NCBI GenBank assembly: GCA_945833925.1
Contig: CAMAFX010000020.1
Span: 1-36,073, forward strand
Length of the DNA stretch: 36,073 nt
Direction of reading: 5' to 3'
Source of the DNA: an uncultured Prevotellaceae bacterium
GTDB lineage: Bacteria; Bacteroidota; Bacteroidia; Bacteroidales; Bacteroidaceae
Below are positions 20,584 through 29,683 of the stretch, piece by piece. The notes beneath the pieces were generated by a model that ran no database searches, was not told the DNA's origin, and saw only the letters and a program-made list of their open reading frames with translations. The stretch's first letter is position 1; each line of letters opens with the position of its first letter. Both the position numbers and the translations under genes were made by a program.

Positions 20584-20599
20584 GTTTCAAACCTTAGCA

Positions 20600-21499
20600 A
20601 TGATAACAGACAGAATAAAGAGAAATCAGGTCTTTGATTTTATCAAGGACATGGTAATGATCAACCTCGGTATGGCCATCTACGACGTGGGATGGGCAGC
20701 GTTCATGCTTCCTTACCACATAACCACTGGTGGCGGTGCCGGTTTGGCGGCTATCTTGCAGTATGCCACAGGTTTCCCGATGCAGTACACATTGCTCATC
20801 GTCAATGCCGTTCTGCTGCTGCTGGCTTGGTGGCAACTCGGCTCCAAGTTCACTTTGAAGACGCTGTATGCCGTAATCTCGCTCACCTTCTATCTTGAGA
20901 TCGGACAGCAGATTGTTACCCAGGATGACGGCACGCTCATAAAGGTTCTTGGTGACAATCAGGAGAGTATGGCGTGTATTCTCGGTGCCATACTCAACGG
21001 TCTGGGTATCGGACTGGTGTTCATGAGCGGTGGCAGCACCGGCGGTTGGGATATCATCGCCGCTCTCATCAACAAGTACAAGAACGTAACCATCGGACGT
21101 GTCCTTCTCTACCTCGACCTCTTTGTCATCGCTTCTTGCTGGCCCTTGTTCCACAACTGGCAGATGGTAGTGCTGGGCTACGTTACGCTTGTGGTCTACA
21201 CCTTCACTGTCGACATGATGATAAACAGTAGTCAGCGCAGCGTGCAGTTCACCATATACAGCAAACGCGAGAACGACATCATGGAGGCAATACGCAAGGA
21301 GACCGGTCACACCTCGACACTGCTTTTCGGTGAGGGAGGTTACACACACGAGGGGACCAAGGTGCTCATCACTGTGGTCTACAAGCGTGAGCAGGTTCGT
21401 GTGCTGCGACTCATCCGTGACGTGGACCCCGAAGCGTTTGTCACCCTGCACAGTGTAGAAGGCGCCTATGGTAAGGGCTTCAACATGATAAAGGCGTGA
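20600..21499 (+). CDS. YitT family membrane protein (copy 1)
   Basis: The 299-residue integral membrane protein has about five to six hydrophobic segments in residues 15-200, with the family signature GGSTGGWDIIAALINKY. A cytoplasmic DUF2179 domain follows in the last 80 residues (GEGGYTHEGTKVLITVVYKREQVRVLRLIRDVDPEAFV). The family is widespread and its transport role is not established. The next gene is a paralogue of the same length and layout. Start ATG at 20600 follows the leuS hairpin by 16 bases, so it may be read through from leuS. I saw no separate promoter. Confidence 0.88.
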   Translation: MITDRIKRNQVFDFIKDMVMINLGMAIYDVGWAAFMLPYHITTGGGAGLAAILQYATGFPMQYTLLIVNAVLLLLAWWQLGSKFTLKTLYAVISLTFYLEIGQQIVTQDDGTLIKVLGDNQESMACILGAILNGLGIGLVFMSGGSTGGWDIIAALINKYKNVTIGRVLLYLDLFVIASCWPLFHNWQMVVLGYVTLVVYTFTVDMMINSSQRSVQFTIYSKRENDIMEAIRKETGHTSTLLFGEGGYTHEGTKVLITVVYKREQVRVLRLIRDVDPEAFVTLHSVEGAYGKGFNMIKA

Positions 21500-21563
21500 T
21501 GCCTGGTGGCGTGACAGCGGTTTTATATGTATCATTACTTCACTTTTCCTACACAACGTACTA

Positions 21564-22454
21564 ATGGCTTTTATTGACAAGAAGAATATTTGGGGAATGC
21601 TCGAGGACTATGCCATGATGCTGGTCGGACTGATATTCTATACTATAGGCTATGCTTGTTTCATGCTTCCTTACGAGATAACGAGTGGCGGCATGGGTGG
21701 CGTGGCGGCAGTAATCTTCTACGCTACGGGCTTCCCTGCACAGTACAGTTATTTTCTCATCAACCTTGTACTTCTGTCCCTGGCATTCTGGGTTATGGGA
21801 TGGCGCTATACGGCACGAACACTCATCGCCAATATTGTCATCTCCTTTGCCATCGGATTGGCACAGGAATTCATCAAACTGCCCGACGGTTCGCTGCAGA
21901 AACTGGTTGGTGACGAGCGATTCATGGCTTGTGTGCTCGGTGGATGCTTCGAGGGTATCGGTCTTGCCATCGTGTTCCATGCTGGCGGCAGCACAGGTGG
22001 CACCGACATCATTGCCTCGTGTGTCAACAAGTACCGCGACATACAGTTGGGAACGGTAATGCTCCTGCTCGACCTTGTCATCGTGGGTTCCAGTTATTTT
22101 GTTTTCCACGACATACAGATGATGCTGATTGGCTATGTCTGCATGTTCATCTCAATGAATGTCCTCGATTTTGTCTTCAACTCTGCCAACCAGAGTGTGC
22201 AGATAATGGTAATATCCAATCAATACGAGAAGATAGCCAACGAGGTCAACGCTACCATGGACCGTGGAGTTACAGTGCTGAACGGCGAGGGATGGTACAG
22301 CAAGGAGGAGCGCCATGTGCTCCTCATTCTTGCCAAGAAGCGTGAGCGTTCCAACATCATGCGTCTCATCCGCAGTGTCGACCACAGAGCTTTCGTCTCG
22401 GTAAGCAATGTCGAGGGCGTCTTTGGCGAGGGATTTGACAGAATAAAGAACTAA
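21564..22454 (+). CDS. YitT family membrane protein (copy 2)
   Basis: The 296-residue paralogue of the preceding gene has an N-terminal membrane domain and the signature GGSTGGTDIIASCVNKY. The C-terminal DUF2179-like domain contains GEGWYSKEERHVLLILAKKRERSNIMRLIRSVD and ends GFDRIKN, parallel to GFNMIKA in copy 1. The two share layout, length and many motif positions but are clearly diverged, which fits an old tandem duplication. They may form a hetero-oligomer. The gap between the two genes is 64 bases, with no terminator. Confidence 0.88.
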   Translation: MAFIDKKNIWGMLEDYAMMLVGLIFYTIGYACFMLPYEITSGGMGGVAAVIFYATGFPAQYSYFLINLVLLSLAFWVMGWRYTARTLIANIVISFAIGLAQEFIKLPDGSLQKLVGDERFMACVLGGCFEGIGLAIVFHAGGSTGGTDIIASCVNKYRDIQLGTVMLLLDLVIVGSSYFVFHDIQMMLIGYVCMFISMNVLDFVFNSANQSVQIMVISNQYEKIANEVNATMDRGVTVLNGEGWYSKEERHVLLILAKKRERSNIMRLIRSVDHRAFVSVSNVEGVFGEGFDRIKN

Positions 22455-22498
22455 GCACACGCTACGCTCTGCAGCTTTAGCATCTTATTATACTGAAT

Positions 22499-23098
22499 AT
22501 GGAAAAGAACACACTGATAATGGCAACCAACAACGAGCACAAACTGCGCGAGATTCGTCAGATACTTGGCTCTGCGTATGAGGTAAAGGGACTTAAGGAC
22601 ATAGGTTGTACCGAGGATATACCCGAGACCAGCGACACGCTGGAGGGCAATGCCTTGCAGAAGGCGCGCTACGTCCACGAGCACTATAATGTGGATTGCT
22701 TTGCCGACGACACCGGTCTCGAGGTCGATGCGCTCGGAGGAGCCCCCGGAATCTACACGGCACGTTTCGGTTCGATGAACGGTTATGGCGACAGCCACGA
22801 CTCGGACGCCAACATCCTCTGTCTGCTTGACAAACTGAATGGTGCAGAGCAGCGCACTGCTCGCTTCCGCACCGTCATCGCCTTGATACGCGACGGCGAG
22901 GAGCACCTCTTCGAGGGTGTCGTCGAGGGCGAGATTCTTTCAGAGCGCAAGGGTCTGGAAGGTTTCGGTTACGACCCCATCTTTGCACCGGTCGAGGCAG
23001 GCATGAGTTTTGCCGAGATGGGTCCTGCCGAGAAGAACAGAATCAGCCATCGTGGCCGTGCTACGCAGAAACTTGTTGCTTTCCTGCAGAAAGATTAA
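22499..23098 (+). CDS. rdgB: RdgB/HAM1-type non-canonical purine NTP pyrophosphatase
   Basis: The 199-residue enzyme hydrolyses dITP, ITP and XTP to monophosphates, keeping deaminated purines out of DNA and RNA. The family motifs are visible in order: MATNNEHKLREIRQIL near the N-terminus, SDTLEGNALQKARY, FADDTGLEVDALGGAPGIYTARF, GFGYDPIF and SHRGRA near the C-terminus. The second Met (22520) aligns with the usual family start, so the first seven residues are uncertain. It sits 44 bases after the second yitT gene and is followed by a strong terminator. Confidence 0.95.
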   Translation: MEKNTLIMATNNEHKLREIRQILGSAYEVKGLKDIGCTEDIPETSDTLEGNALQKARYVHEHYNVDCFADDTGLEVDALGGAPGIYTARFGSMNGYGDSHDSDANILCLLDKLNGAEQRTARFRTVIALIRDGEEHLFEGVVEGEILSERKGLEGFGYDPIFAPVEAGMSFAEMGPAEKNRISHRGRATQKLVAFLQKD

Positions 23099-23100
23099 AA

Positions 23101-23126
23101 ACAGATTGCAATAATCTGTTTTTTTT
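23101..23126 (+). terminator. Intrinsic terminator after rdgB
   Basis: ACAGATT (23101-23107) and AATCTGT (23113-23119) form a perfect 7-bp stem with a 5-base loop. It is followed by a run of eight T from 23119. Confidence 0.85.
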
Positions 23127-23192
23127 GGCGTTATTATAAAAGTGAGATGGCGGAATGCCATTATAAACTTATCGTGAAATAACTTTCGGAAT

Positions 23193-25502
23193 ATGAAGCG
23201 AATTCTTACTATTGTTTTGACTGTGTTCGTCCTGTTTGGCGCGGGACTTCCGTTAAACTATGCCCAGGCGTCAACCTTGGGCGAGTGGAAGGTTTATCCA
23301 TCCTACTGGCAGGCAACGAGAAACGTGGTGGTGGGCAGCAGTGTGTATTCGCTTTGCAACGGAAACCTCTTCCGTTACGACACCGACGACAGTAGTGTCA
23401 AATTGTACGATTGCCTGAACGACCTCAACGATGTGCGCATCCAGTATATGGACTACAGTCGCGAGGCAAAGCGACTGATTCTCGTTTATGACAACGGCAA
23501 TATCGACCTTATGGACAGCAAGGACAATGTTGTCAACATATCAAGTCTCAAGGACAAGACGTTGAGCGGCAAGGAGGTCAACAAGGTCTTTGTGGCAGGC
23601 AAGATGGCATACTTGGCAACAGGATTCGGCTACATTACGATAGACATGGCGCAGTGCGTGGTGGAGGAGACTTTCCAACTGAATCTGAACGTGCAGAGCA
23701 TGGCGGTTGTCGATGGACAGGTGTGGCTGGGCACCAAGACGGGTCTCTACTATGCTGACTCGAAGGTGTCGAACCTTCATCAGACTGCCAGTTGGAGGCA
23801 GATTCACGCGTCGGCGGGATGGAAGGATATGAAGATTGCAGGCAGTTCGGTCTACATCAACTATCCGCATGCTGTCTTCAAGGCTACGAGTAACTCCATA
23901 AAGAATATCAAGAACGGCGATTTTACCGTGTTCAGCCAGTTGAGCGACGATGCATTCCTCTTTGCAAATCAGTCGGAGGTGAACATACTTGTCGACGGCG
24001 AACCGATTCAGACATTCGCTCTCGACAACGAGTGGATGGACGTTTCGACAGGCAAGGGCAATACCTACTGGGTAAGTTGTGGCGACAAGGGTCTGTGCAG
24101 TTACAAACTGGTGGATGGCAGTTTTGTTGCCACGGGTCAGTGCATTCAGCCAAACAGTCCTTACCGCGACTTGTGTTACAGGATATCCTATGCTGGCGAC
24201 CGTCTGCTGGTGGCTGGCGGCAGTCCCAACTATGTCGGACTTCGATACGAGGGTACTGCGATGTACTACGAGGATGGCAAGTGGATTAATTTCGATACTT
24301 CGTACAAGGAGAGCCACCCAAACATCTCGCATACCAACTTCACCGAACTGGTGCAGGACCCCAGCGACGACAGTCATCATTTTGTAGGCTCCTTCAGAAG
24401 CGGACTCTATGAGTTCCGCAACGGTAGGTTTGCGAAGCACTATGACTGCGACAACAGTCCCATACGTTCCATTCTTCCTTCCAGTGCCAATTATCTGAGT
24501 TACTGTACGGCACTTGGCGTACAGTACGATGCCGATGGCAATATGTGGATGTTCAATGCGGAAACCGACACACTGCTGCGTTACATAGATCCAAAGGGGA
24601 AATGGCACTCTCTCTATTACAGCGATCTGGCAGGCAGGCCGACACCTACCGACTTTCTCTTCACGACGTCAGGGGTTAACTTTATCGTTGATTCACGAAC
24701 AGGTGGTTTCTATGCTTTCCATACCAACGGAACACTGCAGAACACCCGCGACGACAAGCACATACACCGTGCCACATTGACCAACGAGGACGGCACTCTC
24801 TACGACCCGCGTCTCTTCCGCTGTTTGACGGAGGACCTCGATGGCAGGGTCTGGTGCGGCACTGTAATGGGTCTGTTTGTCATTGACGACCCTATGACAT
24901 TCTTCGACGACAACTTCCGTTACAACCAGGTAAAGATAGCACGCAACGACGGCAGCGGACTTGCCGACTATCTGTTGAACAATGTTGACGTGTCGTGCAT
25001 TGCTGTCGACGGCGCCAACCGCAAGTGGATAGGCACCAACGGCAACGGCATCTTCCTGGTCAGCCCCGATGGTCAGGAGATGATACATCATTTCCTCTCC
25101 AGCGACTCGCCTTTGCTGTCCGACAACATCCAGAGCATTGCTGTCAACCACCGCACCGGCGAGGTGATGATAGGTACCGACTATGGTCTGTGCAGTTACA
25201 TGAGCGATGCCACTGAGGCTGCGCAGGAACTTGTGCAGAGCGAGGTGCTGGCTTATCCGAATCCCGTCCGCCCTGACTACAACGGCCCCATCCGTATTGA
25301 GGGACTCACCTACAACAGCGAGGTGAAGATTCTCTCGCCTTCCGGTCAGTTGATTATGAGCGGAGTGTCAAACGGCGGTACGTTCGTGTGGAACGGATGC
25401 AACAAGAGGGGGCAGCGTGTCGGCAGTGGTGTGTACAATGTCGTTGCCAACACCGAGGACGGCAAGAAGGCAGTGGTCTGCCATCTCGTAGTCATAAAAT
25501 AG
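23193..25502 (+). CDS. porZ: PorZ-like type IX secretion system component
   Basis: The 769-residue protein has a signal peptide (to about residue 25). A long two-propeller region follows with repeated segments such as VWLGTKTGLYYAD, KWIGTNGNGIFLV and VWCGTVMGLFVID. The C-terminal domain (about residues 690-769) begins VLAYPNPVRP and ends with a Gly-Tyr/Val-rich beta-sandwich (VGSGVYNVVAN), a type IX sorting-domain-like fold. Length, N-terminal GEWKVYPSYWQATRNVV and the propeller-plus-CTD order agree with PorZ of P. gingivalis, which delivers anionic LPS to the type IX attachment machinery. If correct, the organism secretes proteins by type IX, but no cargo with a CTD was recognised here. Confidence 0.8.
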   Translation: MKRILTIVLTVFVLFGAGLPLNYAQASTLGEWKVYPSYWQATRNVVVGSSVYSLCNGNLFRYDTDDSSVKLYDCLNDLNDVRIQYMDYSREAKRLILVYDNGNIDLMDSKDNVVNISSLKDKTLSGKEVNKVFVAGKMAYLATGFGYITIDMAQCVVEETFQLNLNVQSMAVVDGQVWLGTKTGLYYADSKVSNLHQTASWRQIHASAGWKDMKIAGSSVYINYPHAVFKATSNSIKNIKNGDFTVFSQLSDDAFLFANQSEVNILVDGEPIQTFALDNEWMDVSTGKGNTYWVSCGDKGLCSYKLVDGSFVATGQCIQPNSPYRDLCYRISYAGDRLLVAGGSPNYVGLRYEGTAMYYEDGKWINFDTSYKESHPNISHTNFTELVQDPSDDSHHFVGSFRSGLYEFRNGRFAKHYDCDNSPIRSILPSSANYLSYCTALGVQYDADGNMWMFNAETDTLLRYIDPKGKWHSLYYSDLAGRPTPTDFLFTTSGVNFIVDSRTGGFYAFHTNGTLQNTRDDKHIHRATLTNEDGTLYDPRLFRCLTEDLDGRVWCGTVMGLFVIDDPMTFFDDNFRYNQVKIARNDGSGLADYLLNNVDVSCIAVDGANRKWIGTNGNGIFLVSPDGQEMIHHFLSSDSPLLSDNIQSIAVNHRTGEVMIGTDYGLCSYMSDATEAAQELVQSEVLAYPNPVRPDYNGPIRIEGLTYNSEVKILSPSGQLIMSGVSNGGTFVWNGCNKRGQRVGSGVYNVVANTEDGKKAVVCHLVVIK

Positions 25503-25514
25503 TCATTAGAGTAG

Positions 25515-25557
25515 TTCCTTCTTTGTTAGGTATGGTGTGAAGGAAGGCTGTTGCCTT
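25515..25557. other. Hairpins between convergent porZ and HAD-hotdog genes
   Basis: TTCCTTC (25515-25521) pairs with GAAGGAA (25539-25545). An alternative hairpin AAGGC (25544-25548)/GCCTT (25553-25557) overlaps it. Neither has a good T-run. They lie between convergent genes and may act as weak terminators. Confidence 0.35.
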
Positions 25558-25566
25558 ACCTTCATC

Positions 25567-26802
25567 TCATCCCCTTTTCTTCATTACTGCGTTGATAACG
25601 CGAACCGAACTTACCAGTTTGCCGGTCGATGTGAACACGTCGACGTTCCACACGTGGCTTGAGCGACCCAGGTGGACGGGTGTGCAGACGGCGCGTACGG
25701 TGTCGCCTTCGTGTGCCGAACTGACGTGGTTGCCGCTGACCTGCATTCCCACAACTGTCTCGTCGGGCTTGCAAGCCACCATGCTGCCCAGTCCGGCAAC
25801 GGTTTCGGCAAGTGCCAGTGTGGCGCCTCCGTGCAGGATGCCGAAGGGCTGGCGGTTGCGTGTGTCTACGGGCATTGTTGCCTCTATGCGTTCAGGGCTT
25901 GCAAAGGTGTACTGTATGCCGAGGTTGCCCATCAGCGTGTCTTTCGACTGTGCGTTGAGTGCGTCAATAGGTATCACGGTTGTCTGCACCTCAGCCACTA
26001 TAGCCTTCTCTATGGCAAGGGCGGCACCGTCGTGGTCGTTGTCGAGAGTCGAGAAGTCAGCACATCGGCGTACGTTTTCGGTGGCGTTGCCCATTGCGAT
26101 GCCGGTGCCAGCCATCTGTATCATGTTGATGTCCGCTCCACCGTCGCCTATGGCTATCACCTCGTCGAGCGAGATGCCCATCTTCTGTACCAGTGCGCTC
26201 ATGGCGTAACTCTTGCCCACCTGGTATCCTACTATCTCAAGCATGTAGGGGTTGGAGTGTATTGTGTCCATCACTCCGTTCAGGTGGCGCTGCATGTGAT
26301 CGTTCAGACCAGCCAGTTCCTCCTCGTCGTCGCACACCAGCATCACCTCGGTAGGTCTGTCCTCTATTGCTATGCTTAACTGCTCCACTTGGCGCAGTTT
26401 CATGCCGTTCATCTTTGCCTCGTCCACGATGTGCTCGTTCTGTATGTCGGTGCTTATCACCTCGTCGCCGTCGTAGTAAGCCATTGTCATGCCTGTCTTC
26501 TGCGCCTTCTTTTCGAGATATGGAATCATCTGTGGGTCGATGCTTCTCTCGAATAGAACCTCGCCAGTGCGTGCGCTCACCACTTGCGCTCCGTTGTACG
26601 ATATGATGAAACCGTCGTGGTTGCCCAGGTCGAGTGCCTTGGCGATGGGCAGAATGCCATACGTGGGGCGTCCCGATGCCAGTGCCACCTTTATTCCTAT
26701 TGATTGAACCTTGCGCAGTGTTGCTACTGTGCGCTTTGTCAACTCTCTCTGACTGTTCAGCAATGTGCCGTCCACGTCAAGTACTAATAACTTGTATTTC
26801 AT
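25567..26802 (-). CDS. HAD (Cof-type) phosphatase fused to hotdog thioesterase
   Basis: The 411-residue protein has two enzyme domains. Residues 1-275 are a Cof/HAD-IIB hydrolase. It has the nucleophile motif DVDGT (Asp9, Asp11), LASGRPTYGI, a C2-type cap, a Lys in VGKSYAM, and the last motif as GDGGADINMI, where the usual ND is AD but the Asp is kept. Residues 285-411 are a hotdog thioesterase of the PaaI/MenI type, with His324 in ILHGGAT and Glu333 in LALAETVAG as expected catalytic residues. Related stand-alone thioesterases cleave acyl-CoAs such as DHNA-CoA. The fusion links a sugar-phosphate or nucleotide phosphatase to a thioesterase. It lies 32 bases downstream of the DacB-like gene on the same strand, so they probably form an operon. 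Confidence 0.88.
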   Translation of the reverse strand: MKYKLLVLDVDGTLLNSQRELTKRTVATLRKVQSIGIKVALASGRPTYGILPIAKALDLGNHDGFIISYNGAQVVSARTGEVLFERSIDPQMIPYLEKKAQKTGMTMAYYDGDEVISTDIQNEHIVDEAKMNGMKLRQVEQLSIAIEDRPTEVMLVCDDEEELAGLNDHMQRHLNGVMDTIHSNPYMLEIVGYQVGKSYAMSALVQKMGISLDEVIAIGDGGADINMIQMAGTGIAMGNATENVRRCADFSTLDNDHDGAALAIEKAIVAEVQTTVIPIDALNAQSKDTLMGNLGIQYTFASPERIEATMPVDTRNRQPFGILHGGATLALAETVAGLGSMVACKPDETVVGMQVSGNHVSSAHEGDTVRAVCTPVHLGRSSHVWNVDVFTSTGKLVSSVRVINAVMKKRG

Positions 26803-26834
26803 GGTGCTCGGTATTAAGACGTTAGATGATTTGT

Positions 26835-27917
26835 TTATTTACAGAGTGCTGCGCAGACACAGTCCTGGAAGGACCTGCCGTCGGCAGACTTCTTTAGTCC
26901 CTGGTTGATAATCGAGAAGGCAAGCAGATGACCGTTCTGCGCTGTGCAGTAGCCTGTCAGCGAACTGACGCCGGTTACGGTTCCTGTCTTGGCATGCACG
27001 TTGTTCTGCGCCGGTGTTCCTGTCATTCGTTTTGATAGCGTTCCGTCTACTCCAGCAATGGGCAGGGTGGGGTATAGCGTGTCAAAGATACTCTTCTCGT
27101 CGTATGCAAAAATAAGCAGATGTGTCAGTAGCCTGGGCGAAGCGTAGTCGTACAGCGACAGACCACTGCCGTCTGCTATGGTGTAGTTGTCTGCCTTCAG
27201 CCCCGTCTGGCTTATAGTGGCGTTTATCTTCTTTGTTGCCTCTTTTCTGATGCTTTTGGGGTTGATGGCAGATGCGTTGCCGGCTGCCTGTTCTGCTGTT
27301 GCCAGTTGGTGGAACATGCTCTCCGCCAGCATGTTGTCGCTCTGCTTCATCATCGGCATGAGCACCTCGGCAATAGTCATCGTCTTTTCCTGCACGAAGA
27401 GGGTGTCCTTGCTGCTGCGGTCGCCCTTGTATCCGAAGTCGTTCATGCCCGTTTCCTTGTCGTCCCAGCACCATCCCCATCCCGGTTGCAGGACAACCGG
27501 CGTAAAACTGTGGTTGGCTCCAAGGTGATGCAGTGTTGCCACGGCGGTCACTATCTTCTGGCAACTGGCGGGCCTCATTCTGTGGTCAGCATTCACGGCG
27601 AAGAGTAACTGCCGGTCGGTCAGGTCGTACACGCACACGCCTATCTGTGTCGTCTCGAACAGAGGTAGGTTGCACAGCGAGTCCAGTTCTCTTTGTATCC
27701 TTCCCTGCCAGGTTGTTCCCCCGAATGCCTCTACCTTATTTTTATTATATCGGATGGGCAGGTTGACAGAGTCGTCAGTTCGGCTCTTGTCCACGGCAAC
27801 AACCGGTACGACTGTGTCTGGAACGTGCGATGACGGTTCGTGTACCCTTCTGCTCGTCCCGCAAGCCAGAAGAGTCAGCAATGCAAAGCCTCCTAAAAGG
27901 TAGTTTCTTATACTCAT
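26835..27917 (-). CDS. DacB/PBP4-like D-Ala-D-Ala carboxypeptidase lipoprotein (S13)
   Basis: Starting at the ATG at 27917 gives 360 residues. The frame also has an upstream TTG (27938) that overlaps the promoter -7 box and is unlikely. The N-terminus is a lipoprotein signal (FALLTLLAC, Cys19). Penicillin-binding motifs are in order: S118-C-Q-K121 (SxxK), S193-D-N195 (SxN) and K310-T-G312 (KTG). It lacks much of the long inserted domain of typical PBP4, hence its smaller size. It probably trims peptidoglycan side-chain stems in the periplasm. The following HAD-hotdog gene is in the same orientation 32 bases away. Confidence 0.88.
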   Translation of the reverse strand: MSIRNYLLGGFALLTLLACGTSRRVHEPSSHVPDTVVPVVAVDKSRTDDSVNLPIRYNKNKVEAFGGTTWQGRIQRELDSLCNLPLFETTQIGVCVYDLTDRQLLFAVNADHRMRPASCQKIVTAVATLHHLGANHSFTPVVLQPGWGWCWDDKETGMNDFGYKGDRSSKDTLFVQEKTMTIAEVLMPMMKQSDNMLAESMFHQLATAEQAAGNASAINPKSIRKEATKKINATISQTGLKADNYTIADGSGLSLYDYASPRLLTHLLIFAYDEKSIFDTLYPTLPIAGVDGTLSKRMTGTPAQNNVHAKTGTVTGVSSLTGYCTAQNGHLLAFSIINQGLKKSADGRSFQDCVCAALCK

Positions 27918-27935
27918 TTTCTGTTCAGTTTGCGA

Positions 27936-27966
27936 CAAAGTTAATGTTTTTTTTCATAAACAACAA
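27936..27966 (-). promoter_or_regulatory. Promoter of the DacB-like gene
   Basis: On the minus strand TAACTTTG (27936-27943) matches the -7 consensus, 18 bases before the ATG at 27917. The -33 region (27963-27966, TTGT) is weak. It is back to back with the nadB promoter. Confidence 0.5.
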
Positions 27967-27997
27967 GTATTCCGATACAACCAATCAACTTTTTATG

Positions 27998-28005
27998 TAG
28001 TTTTG
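27998..28005 (+). promoter_or_regulatory. -7 box of nadB
   Basis: TAGTTTTG (27998-28005) matches TAnnTTTG, 28 bases before the ATG at 28034. No good -33 TTTG lies 19 bases upstream. Confidence 0.45.
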
Positions 28006-28033
28006 CATTTGAAAATGCAGAAAAACATCAACA

Positions 28034-29623
28034 ATGATTCGTAAATTTGATTTTCTCATTATCGGCGGCGGTGTTGCCGGTATGAGTTATGCCCTAAAGG
28101 TGGCCCAGAGCGGAAAAGGAAAGGTGGCCATCGTGTGCAAGACAACTCTCGATGAGGCCAATACGGCAAAGGCACAGGGAGGTATTGCTTCAGTTACTAA
28201 TCTTGAGGTGGACAATTTCGAGAAGCACATTCAGGATACAATGATAGCAGGCGACTACATCAGCGACCCTCAGGCAGTGGAGCAGGTGGTCAAGGGAGGT
28301 CCTGCCGGCATCCGTGACTTGGTCAAGTGGGGTGTCAATTTCGACAAGAACGAGAAGGGTGACTTCGACCTGCACCGCGAAGGCGGACACTGCGAGTTCC
28401 GCATTCTGCACCATGCCGACGACACCGGCTTCGAGATACAGCGCGGACTGATGGAGGCAGTCCGTCACAATCCCAATATCACAATTCTTGAGAATCATTA
28501 TGCTGTGGAAATCATCACACAGCATCATCTCGGTCAGGAAGTCAACCGACGTACCGCCGGCATAGAATGTTATGGTGCATATATCCTCGACCCCGACACA
28601 CAGAAGGTGGACACCTTCCTGTCGCGTGTCACTCTGATGGCTACCGGTGGAACGGGAGCAGTCTACGCAACGACCTCAAACCCCAATATCGCAACAGGTG
28701 ACGGCATAGCCATGGCTTACCGTGCCAAGGCAGAATGCAAGGACATGGAGTTCGTGCAGTTCCATCCCACCGTTCTCTACAACCCTGCCGAGACACATCC
28801 TGCATACCTCATCACCGAGGCAATGCGTGGCTATGGTGGCATTCTGAAGTTGCCAAACGGCGAGGAGTTCATGCAGAAGTACGACAAGCGACTCTCGCTT
28901 GCTCCACGCGACATCGTGGCACGTGCCATCGACCGCGAGATGAAGATTCACGGTCTGAAGCACGTCTGTCTTGACGTCACTCACAAGGATCCCGAGCAGA
29001 CAAAGCATCACTTCCCCAATATCTACGCCAAGTGTCTCTCCATCGGTATCGACATCACCAAGCAGATGATACCCGTCTGCCCAAGTGCCCACTATATGTG
29101 CGGAGGCATCAAGGTCGACCTCAATGCCGAGTCGTCTATCAAGCGCCTTTATGCCGTTGGCGAATGCTCGTGCACAGGCTTGCATGGAGGCAACCGTCTT
29201 GCCAGCAATTCGCTCATCGAGGCTGTTGTATATGCTGATGCGGCGGCAAAGCACTCACTGCAGGTTATCGACGGATACAAGTTCAATGATGCTGTGCCCG
29301 AGTGGAACGACGAGGGCACCATGTCGAACGAGGAGAAGGTGCTCATCGCCCAGGATATGCTCGAGGTGGGTCAGATTATGTCCAACTACGTCGGCATTGT
29401 CCGTTCCGACCTCCGTCTGAAGCGTGCCTGGACACGTCTCGACCTTCTTTACGAAGAGACCGAGGAACTCTTCAAGCGTGTCAAGCCGACCAAGGATATA
29501 TGCGAACTCCGCAACATGATAAACGTAGGTTATCTCATCACACGTCAAGCAATTGAGCGCAAGGAAAGTCGCGGACTTCACTACACCGTCGACTATCCAA
29601 AACACGCTTACGATCAAAAATAA
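28034..29623 (+). CDS. nadB: L-aspartate oxidase
   Basis: The 529-residue FAD enzyme oxidises L-aspartate to iminoaspartate, the first step of NAD synthesis, using fumarate or oxygen as acceptor. The FAD-binding N-terminus is IIGGGVAGMSYA. The active-site segment is HREGGHCEFRILHHADDTG, with the NadB-type Arg and His. Further motifs are FVQFHPT, APRDIVARAID and the C-terminal ECSCTGLHGGNRLASNSLIEAVVYA. It lacks the heme or quinone-subunit context of succinate dehydrogenase flavoproteins, and no sdhB or sdhC genes are adjacent. No nadA or nadC is adjacent either. It is divergent from the dacB-like gene, with back-to-back promoters. Confidence 0.93.
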   Translation: MIRKFDFLIIGGGVAGMSYALKVAQSGKGKVAIVCKTTLDEANTAKAQGGIASVTNLEVDNFEKHIQDTMIAGDYISDPQAVEQVVKGGPAGIRDLVKWGVNFDKNEKGDFDLHREGGHCEFRILHHADDTGFEIQRGLMEAVRHNPNITILENHYAVEIITQHHLGQEVNRRTAGIECYGAYILDPDTQKVDTFLSRVTLMATGGTGAVYATTSNPNIATGDGIAMAYRAKAECKDMEFVQFHPTVLYNPAETHPAYLITEAMRGYGGILKLPNGEEFMQKYDKRLSLAPRDIVARAIDREMKIHGLKHVCLDVTHKDPEQTKHHFPNIYAKCLSIGIDITKQMIPVCPSAHYMCGGIKVDLNAESSIKRLYAVGECSCTGLHGGNRLASNSLIEAVVYADAAAKHSLQVIDGYKFNDAVPEWNDEGTMSNEEKVLIAQDMLEVGQIMSNYVGIVRSDLRLKRAWTRLDLLYEETEELFKRVKPTKDICELRNMINVGYLITRQAIERKESRGLHYTVDYPKHAYDQK

Positions 29624-29645
29624 AAGATTTTTTTTCATATTGCTG

Positions 29646-29653
29646 TAACTTTC
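29646..29653 (+). promoter_or_regulatory. Possible -7 box of the second ECF pair
   Basis: TAACTTTC (29646-29653) is one base off TAnnTTTG and lies 30 bases before the ATG at 29684. A match to the -33 element is not clear, so this is a weak candidate. Confidence 0.3.
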
Positions 29654-29683
29654 CGGTTTTACAATCGTCTTCATTATAGAGTG

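Noticed and set aside
23180-23187. TAACTTTC as the porZ promoter
   Set aside because: It lies only 5 bases before the ATG, so the transcript would start at or after the start codon; a leaderless start is possible but unsupported.
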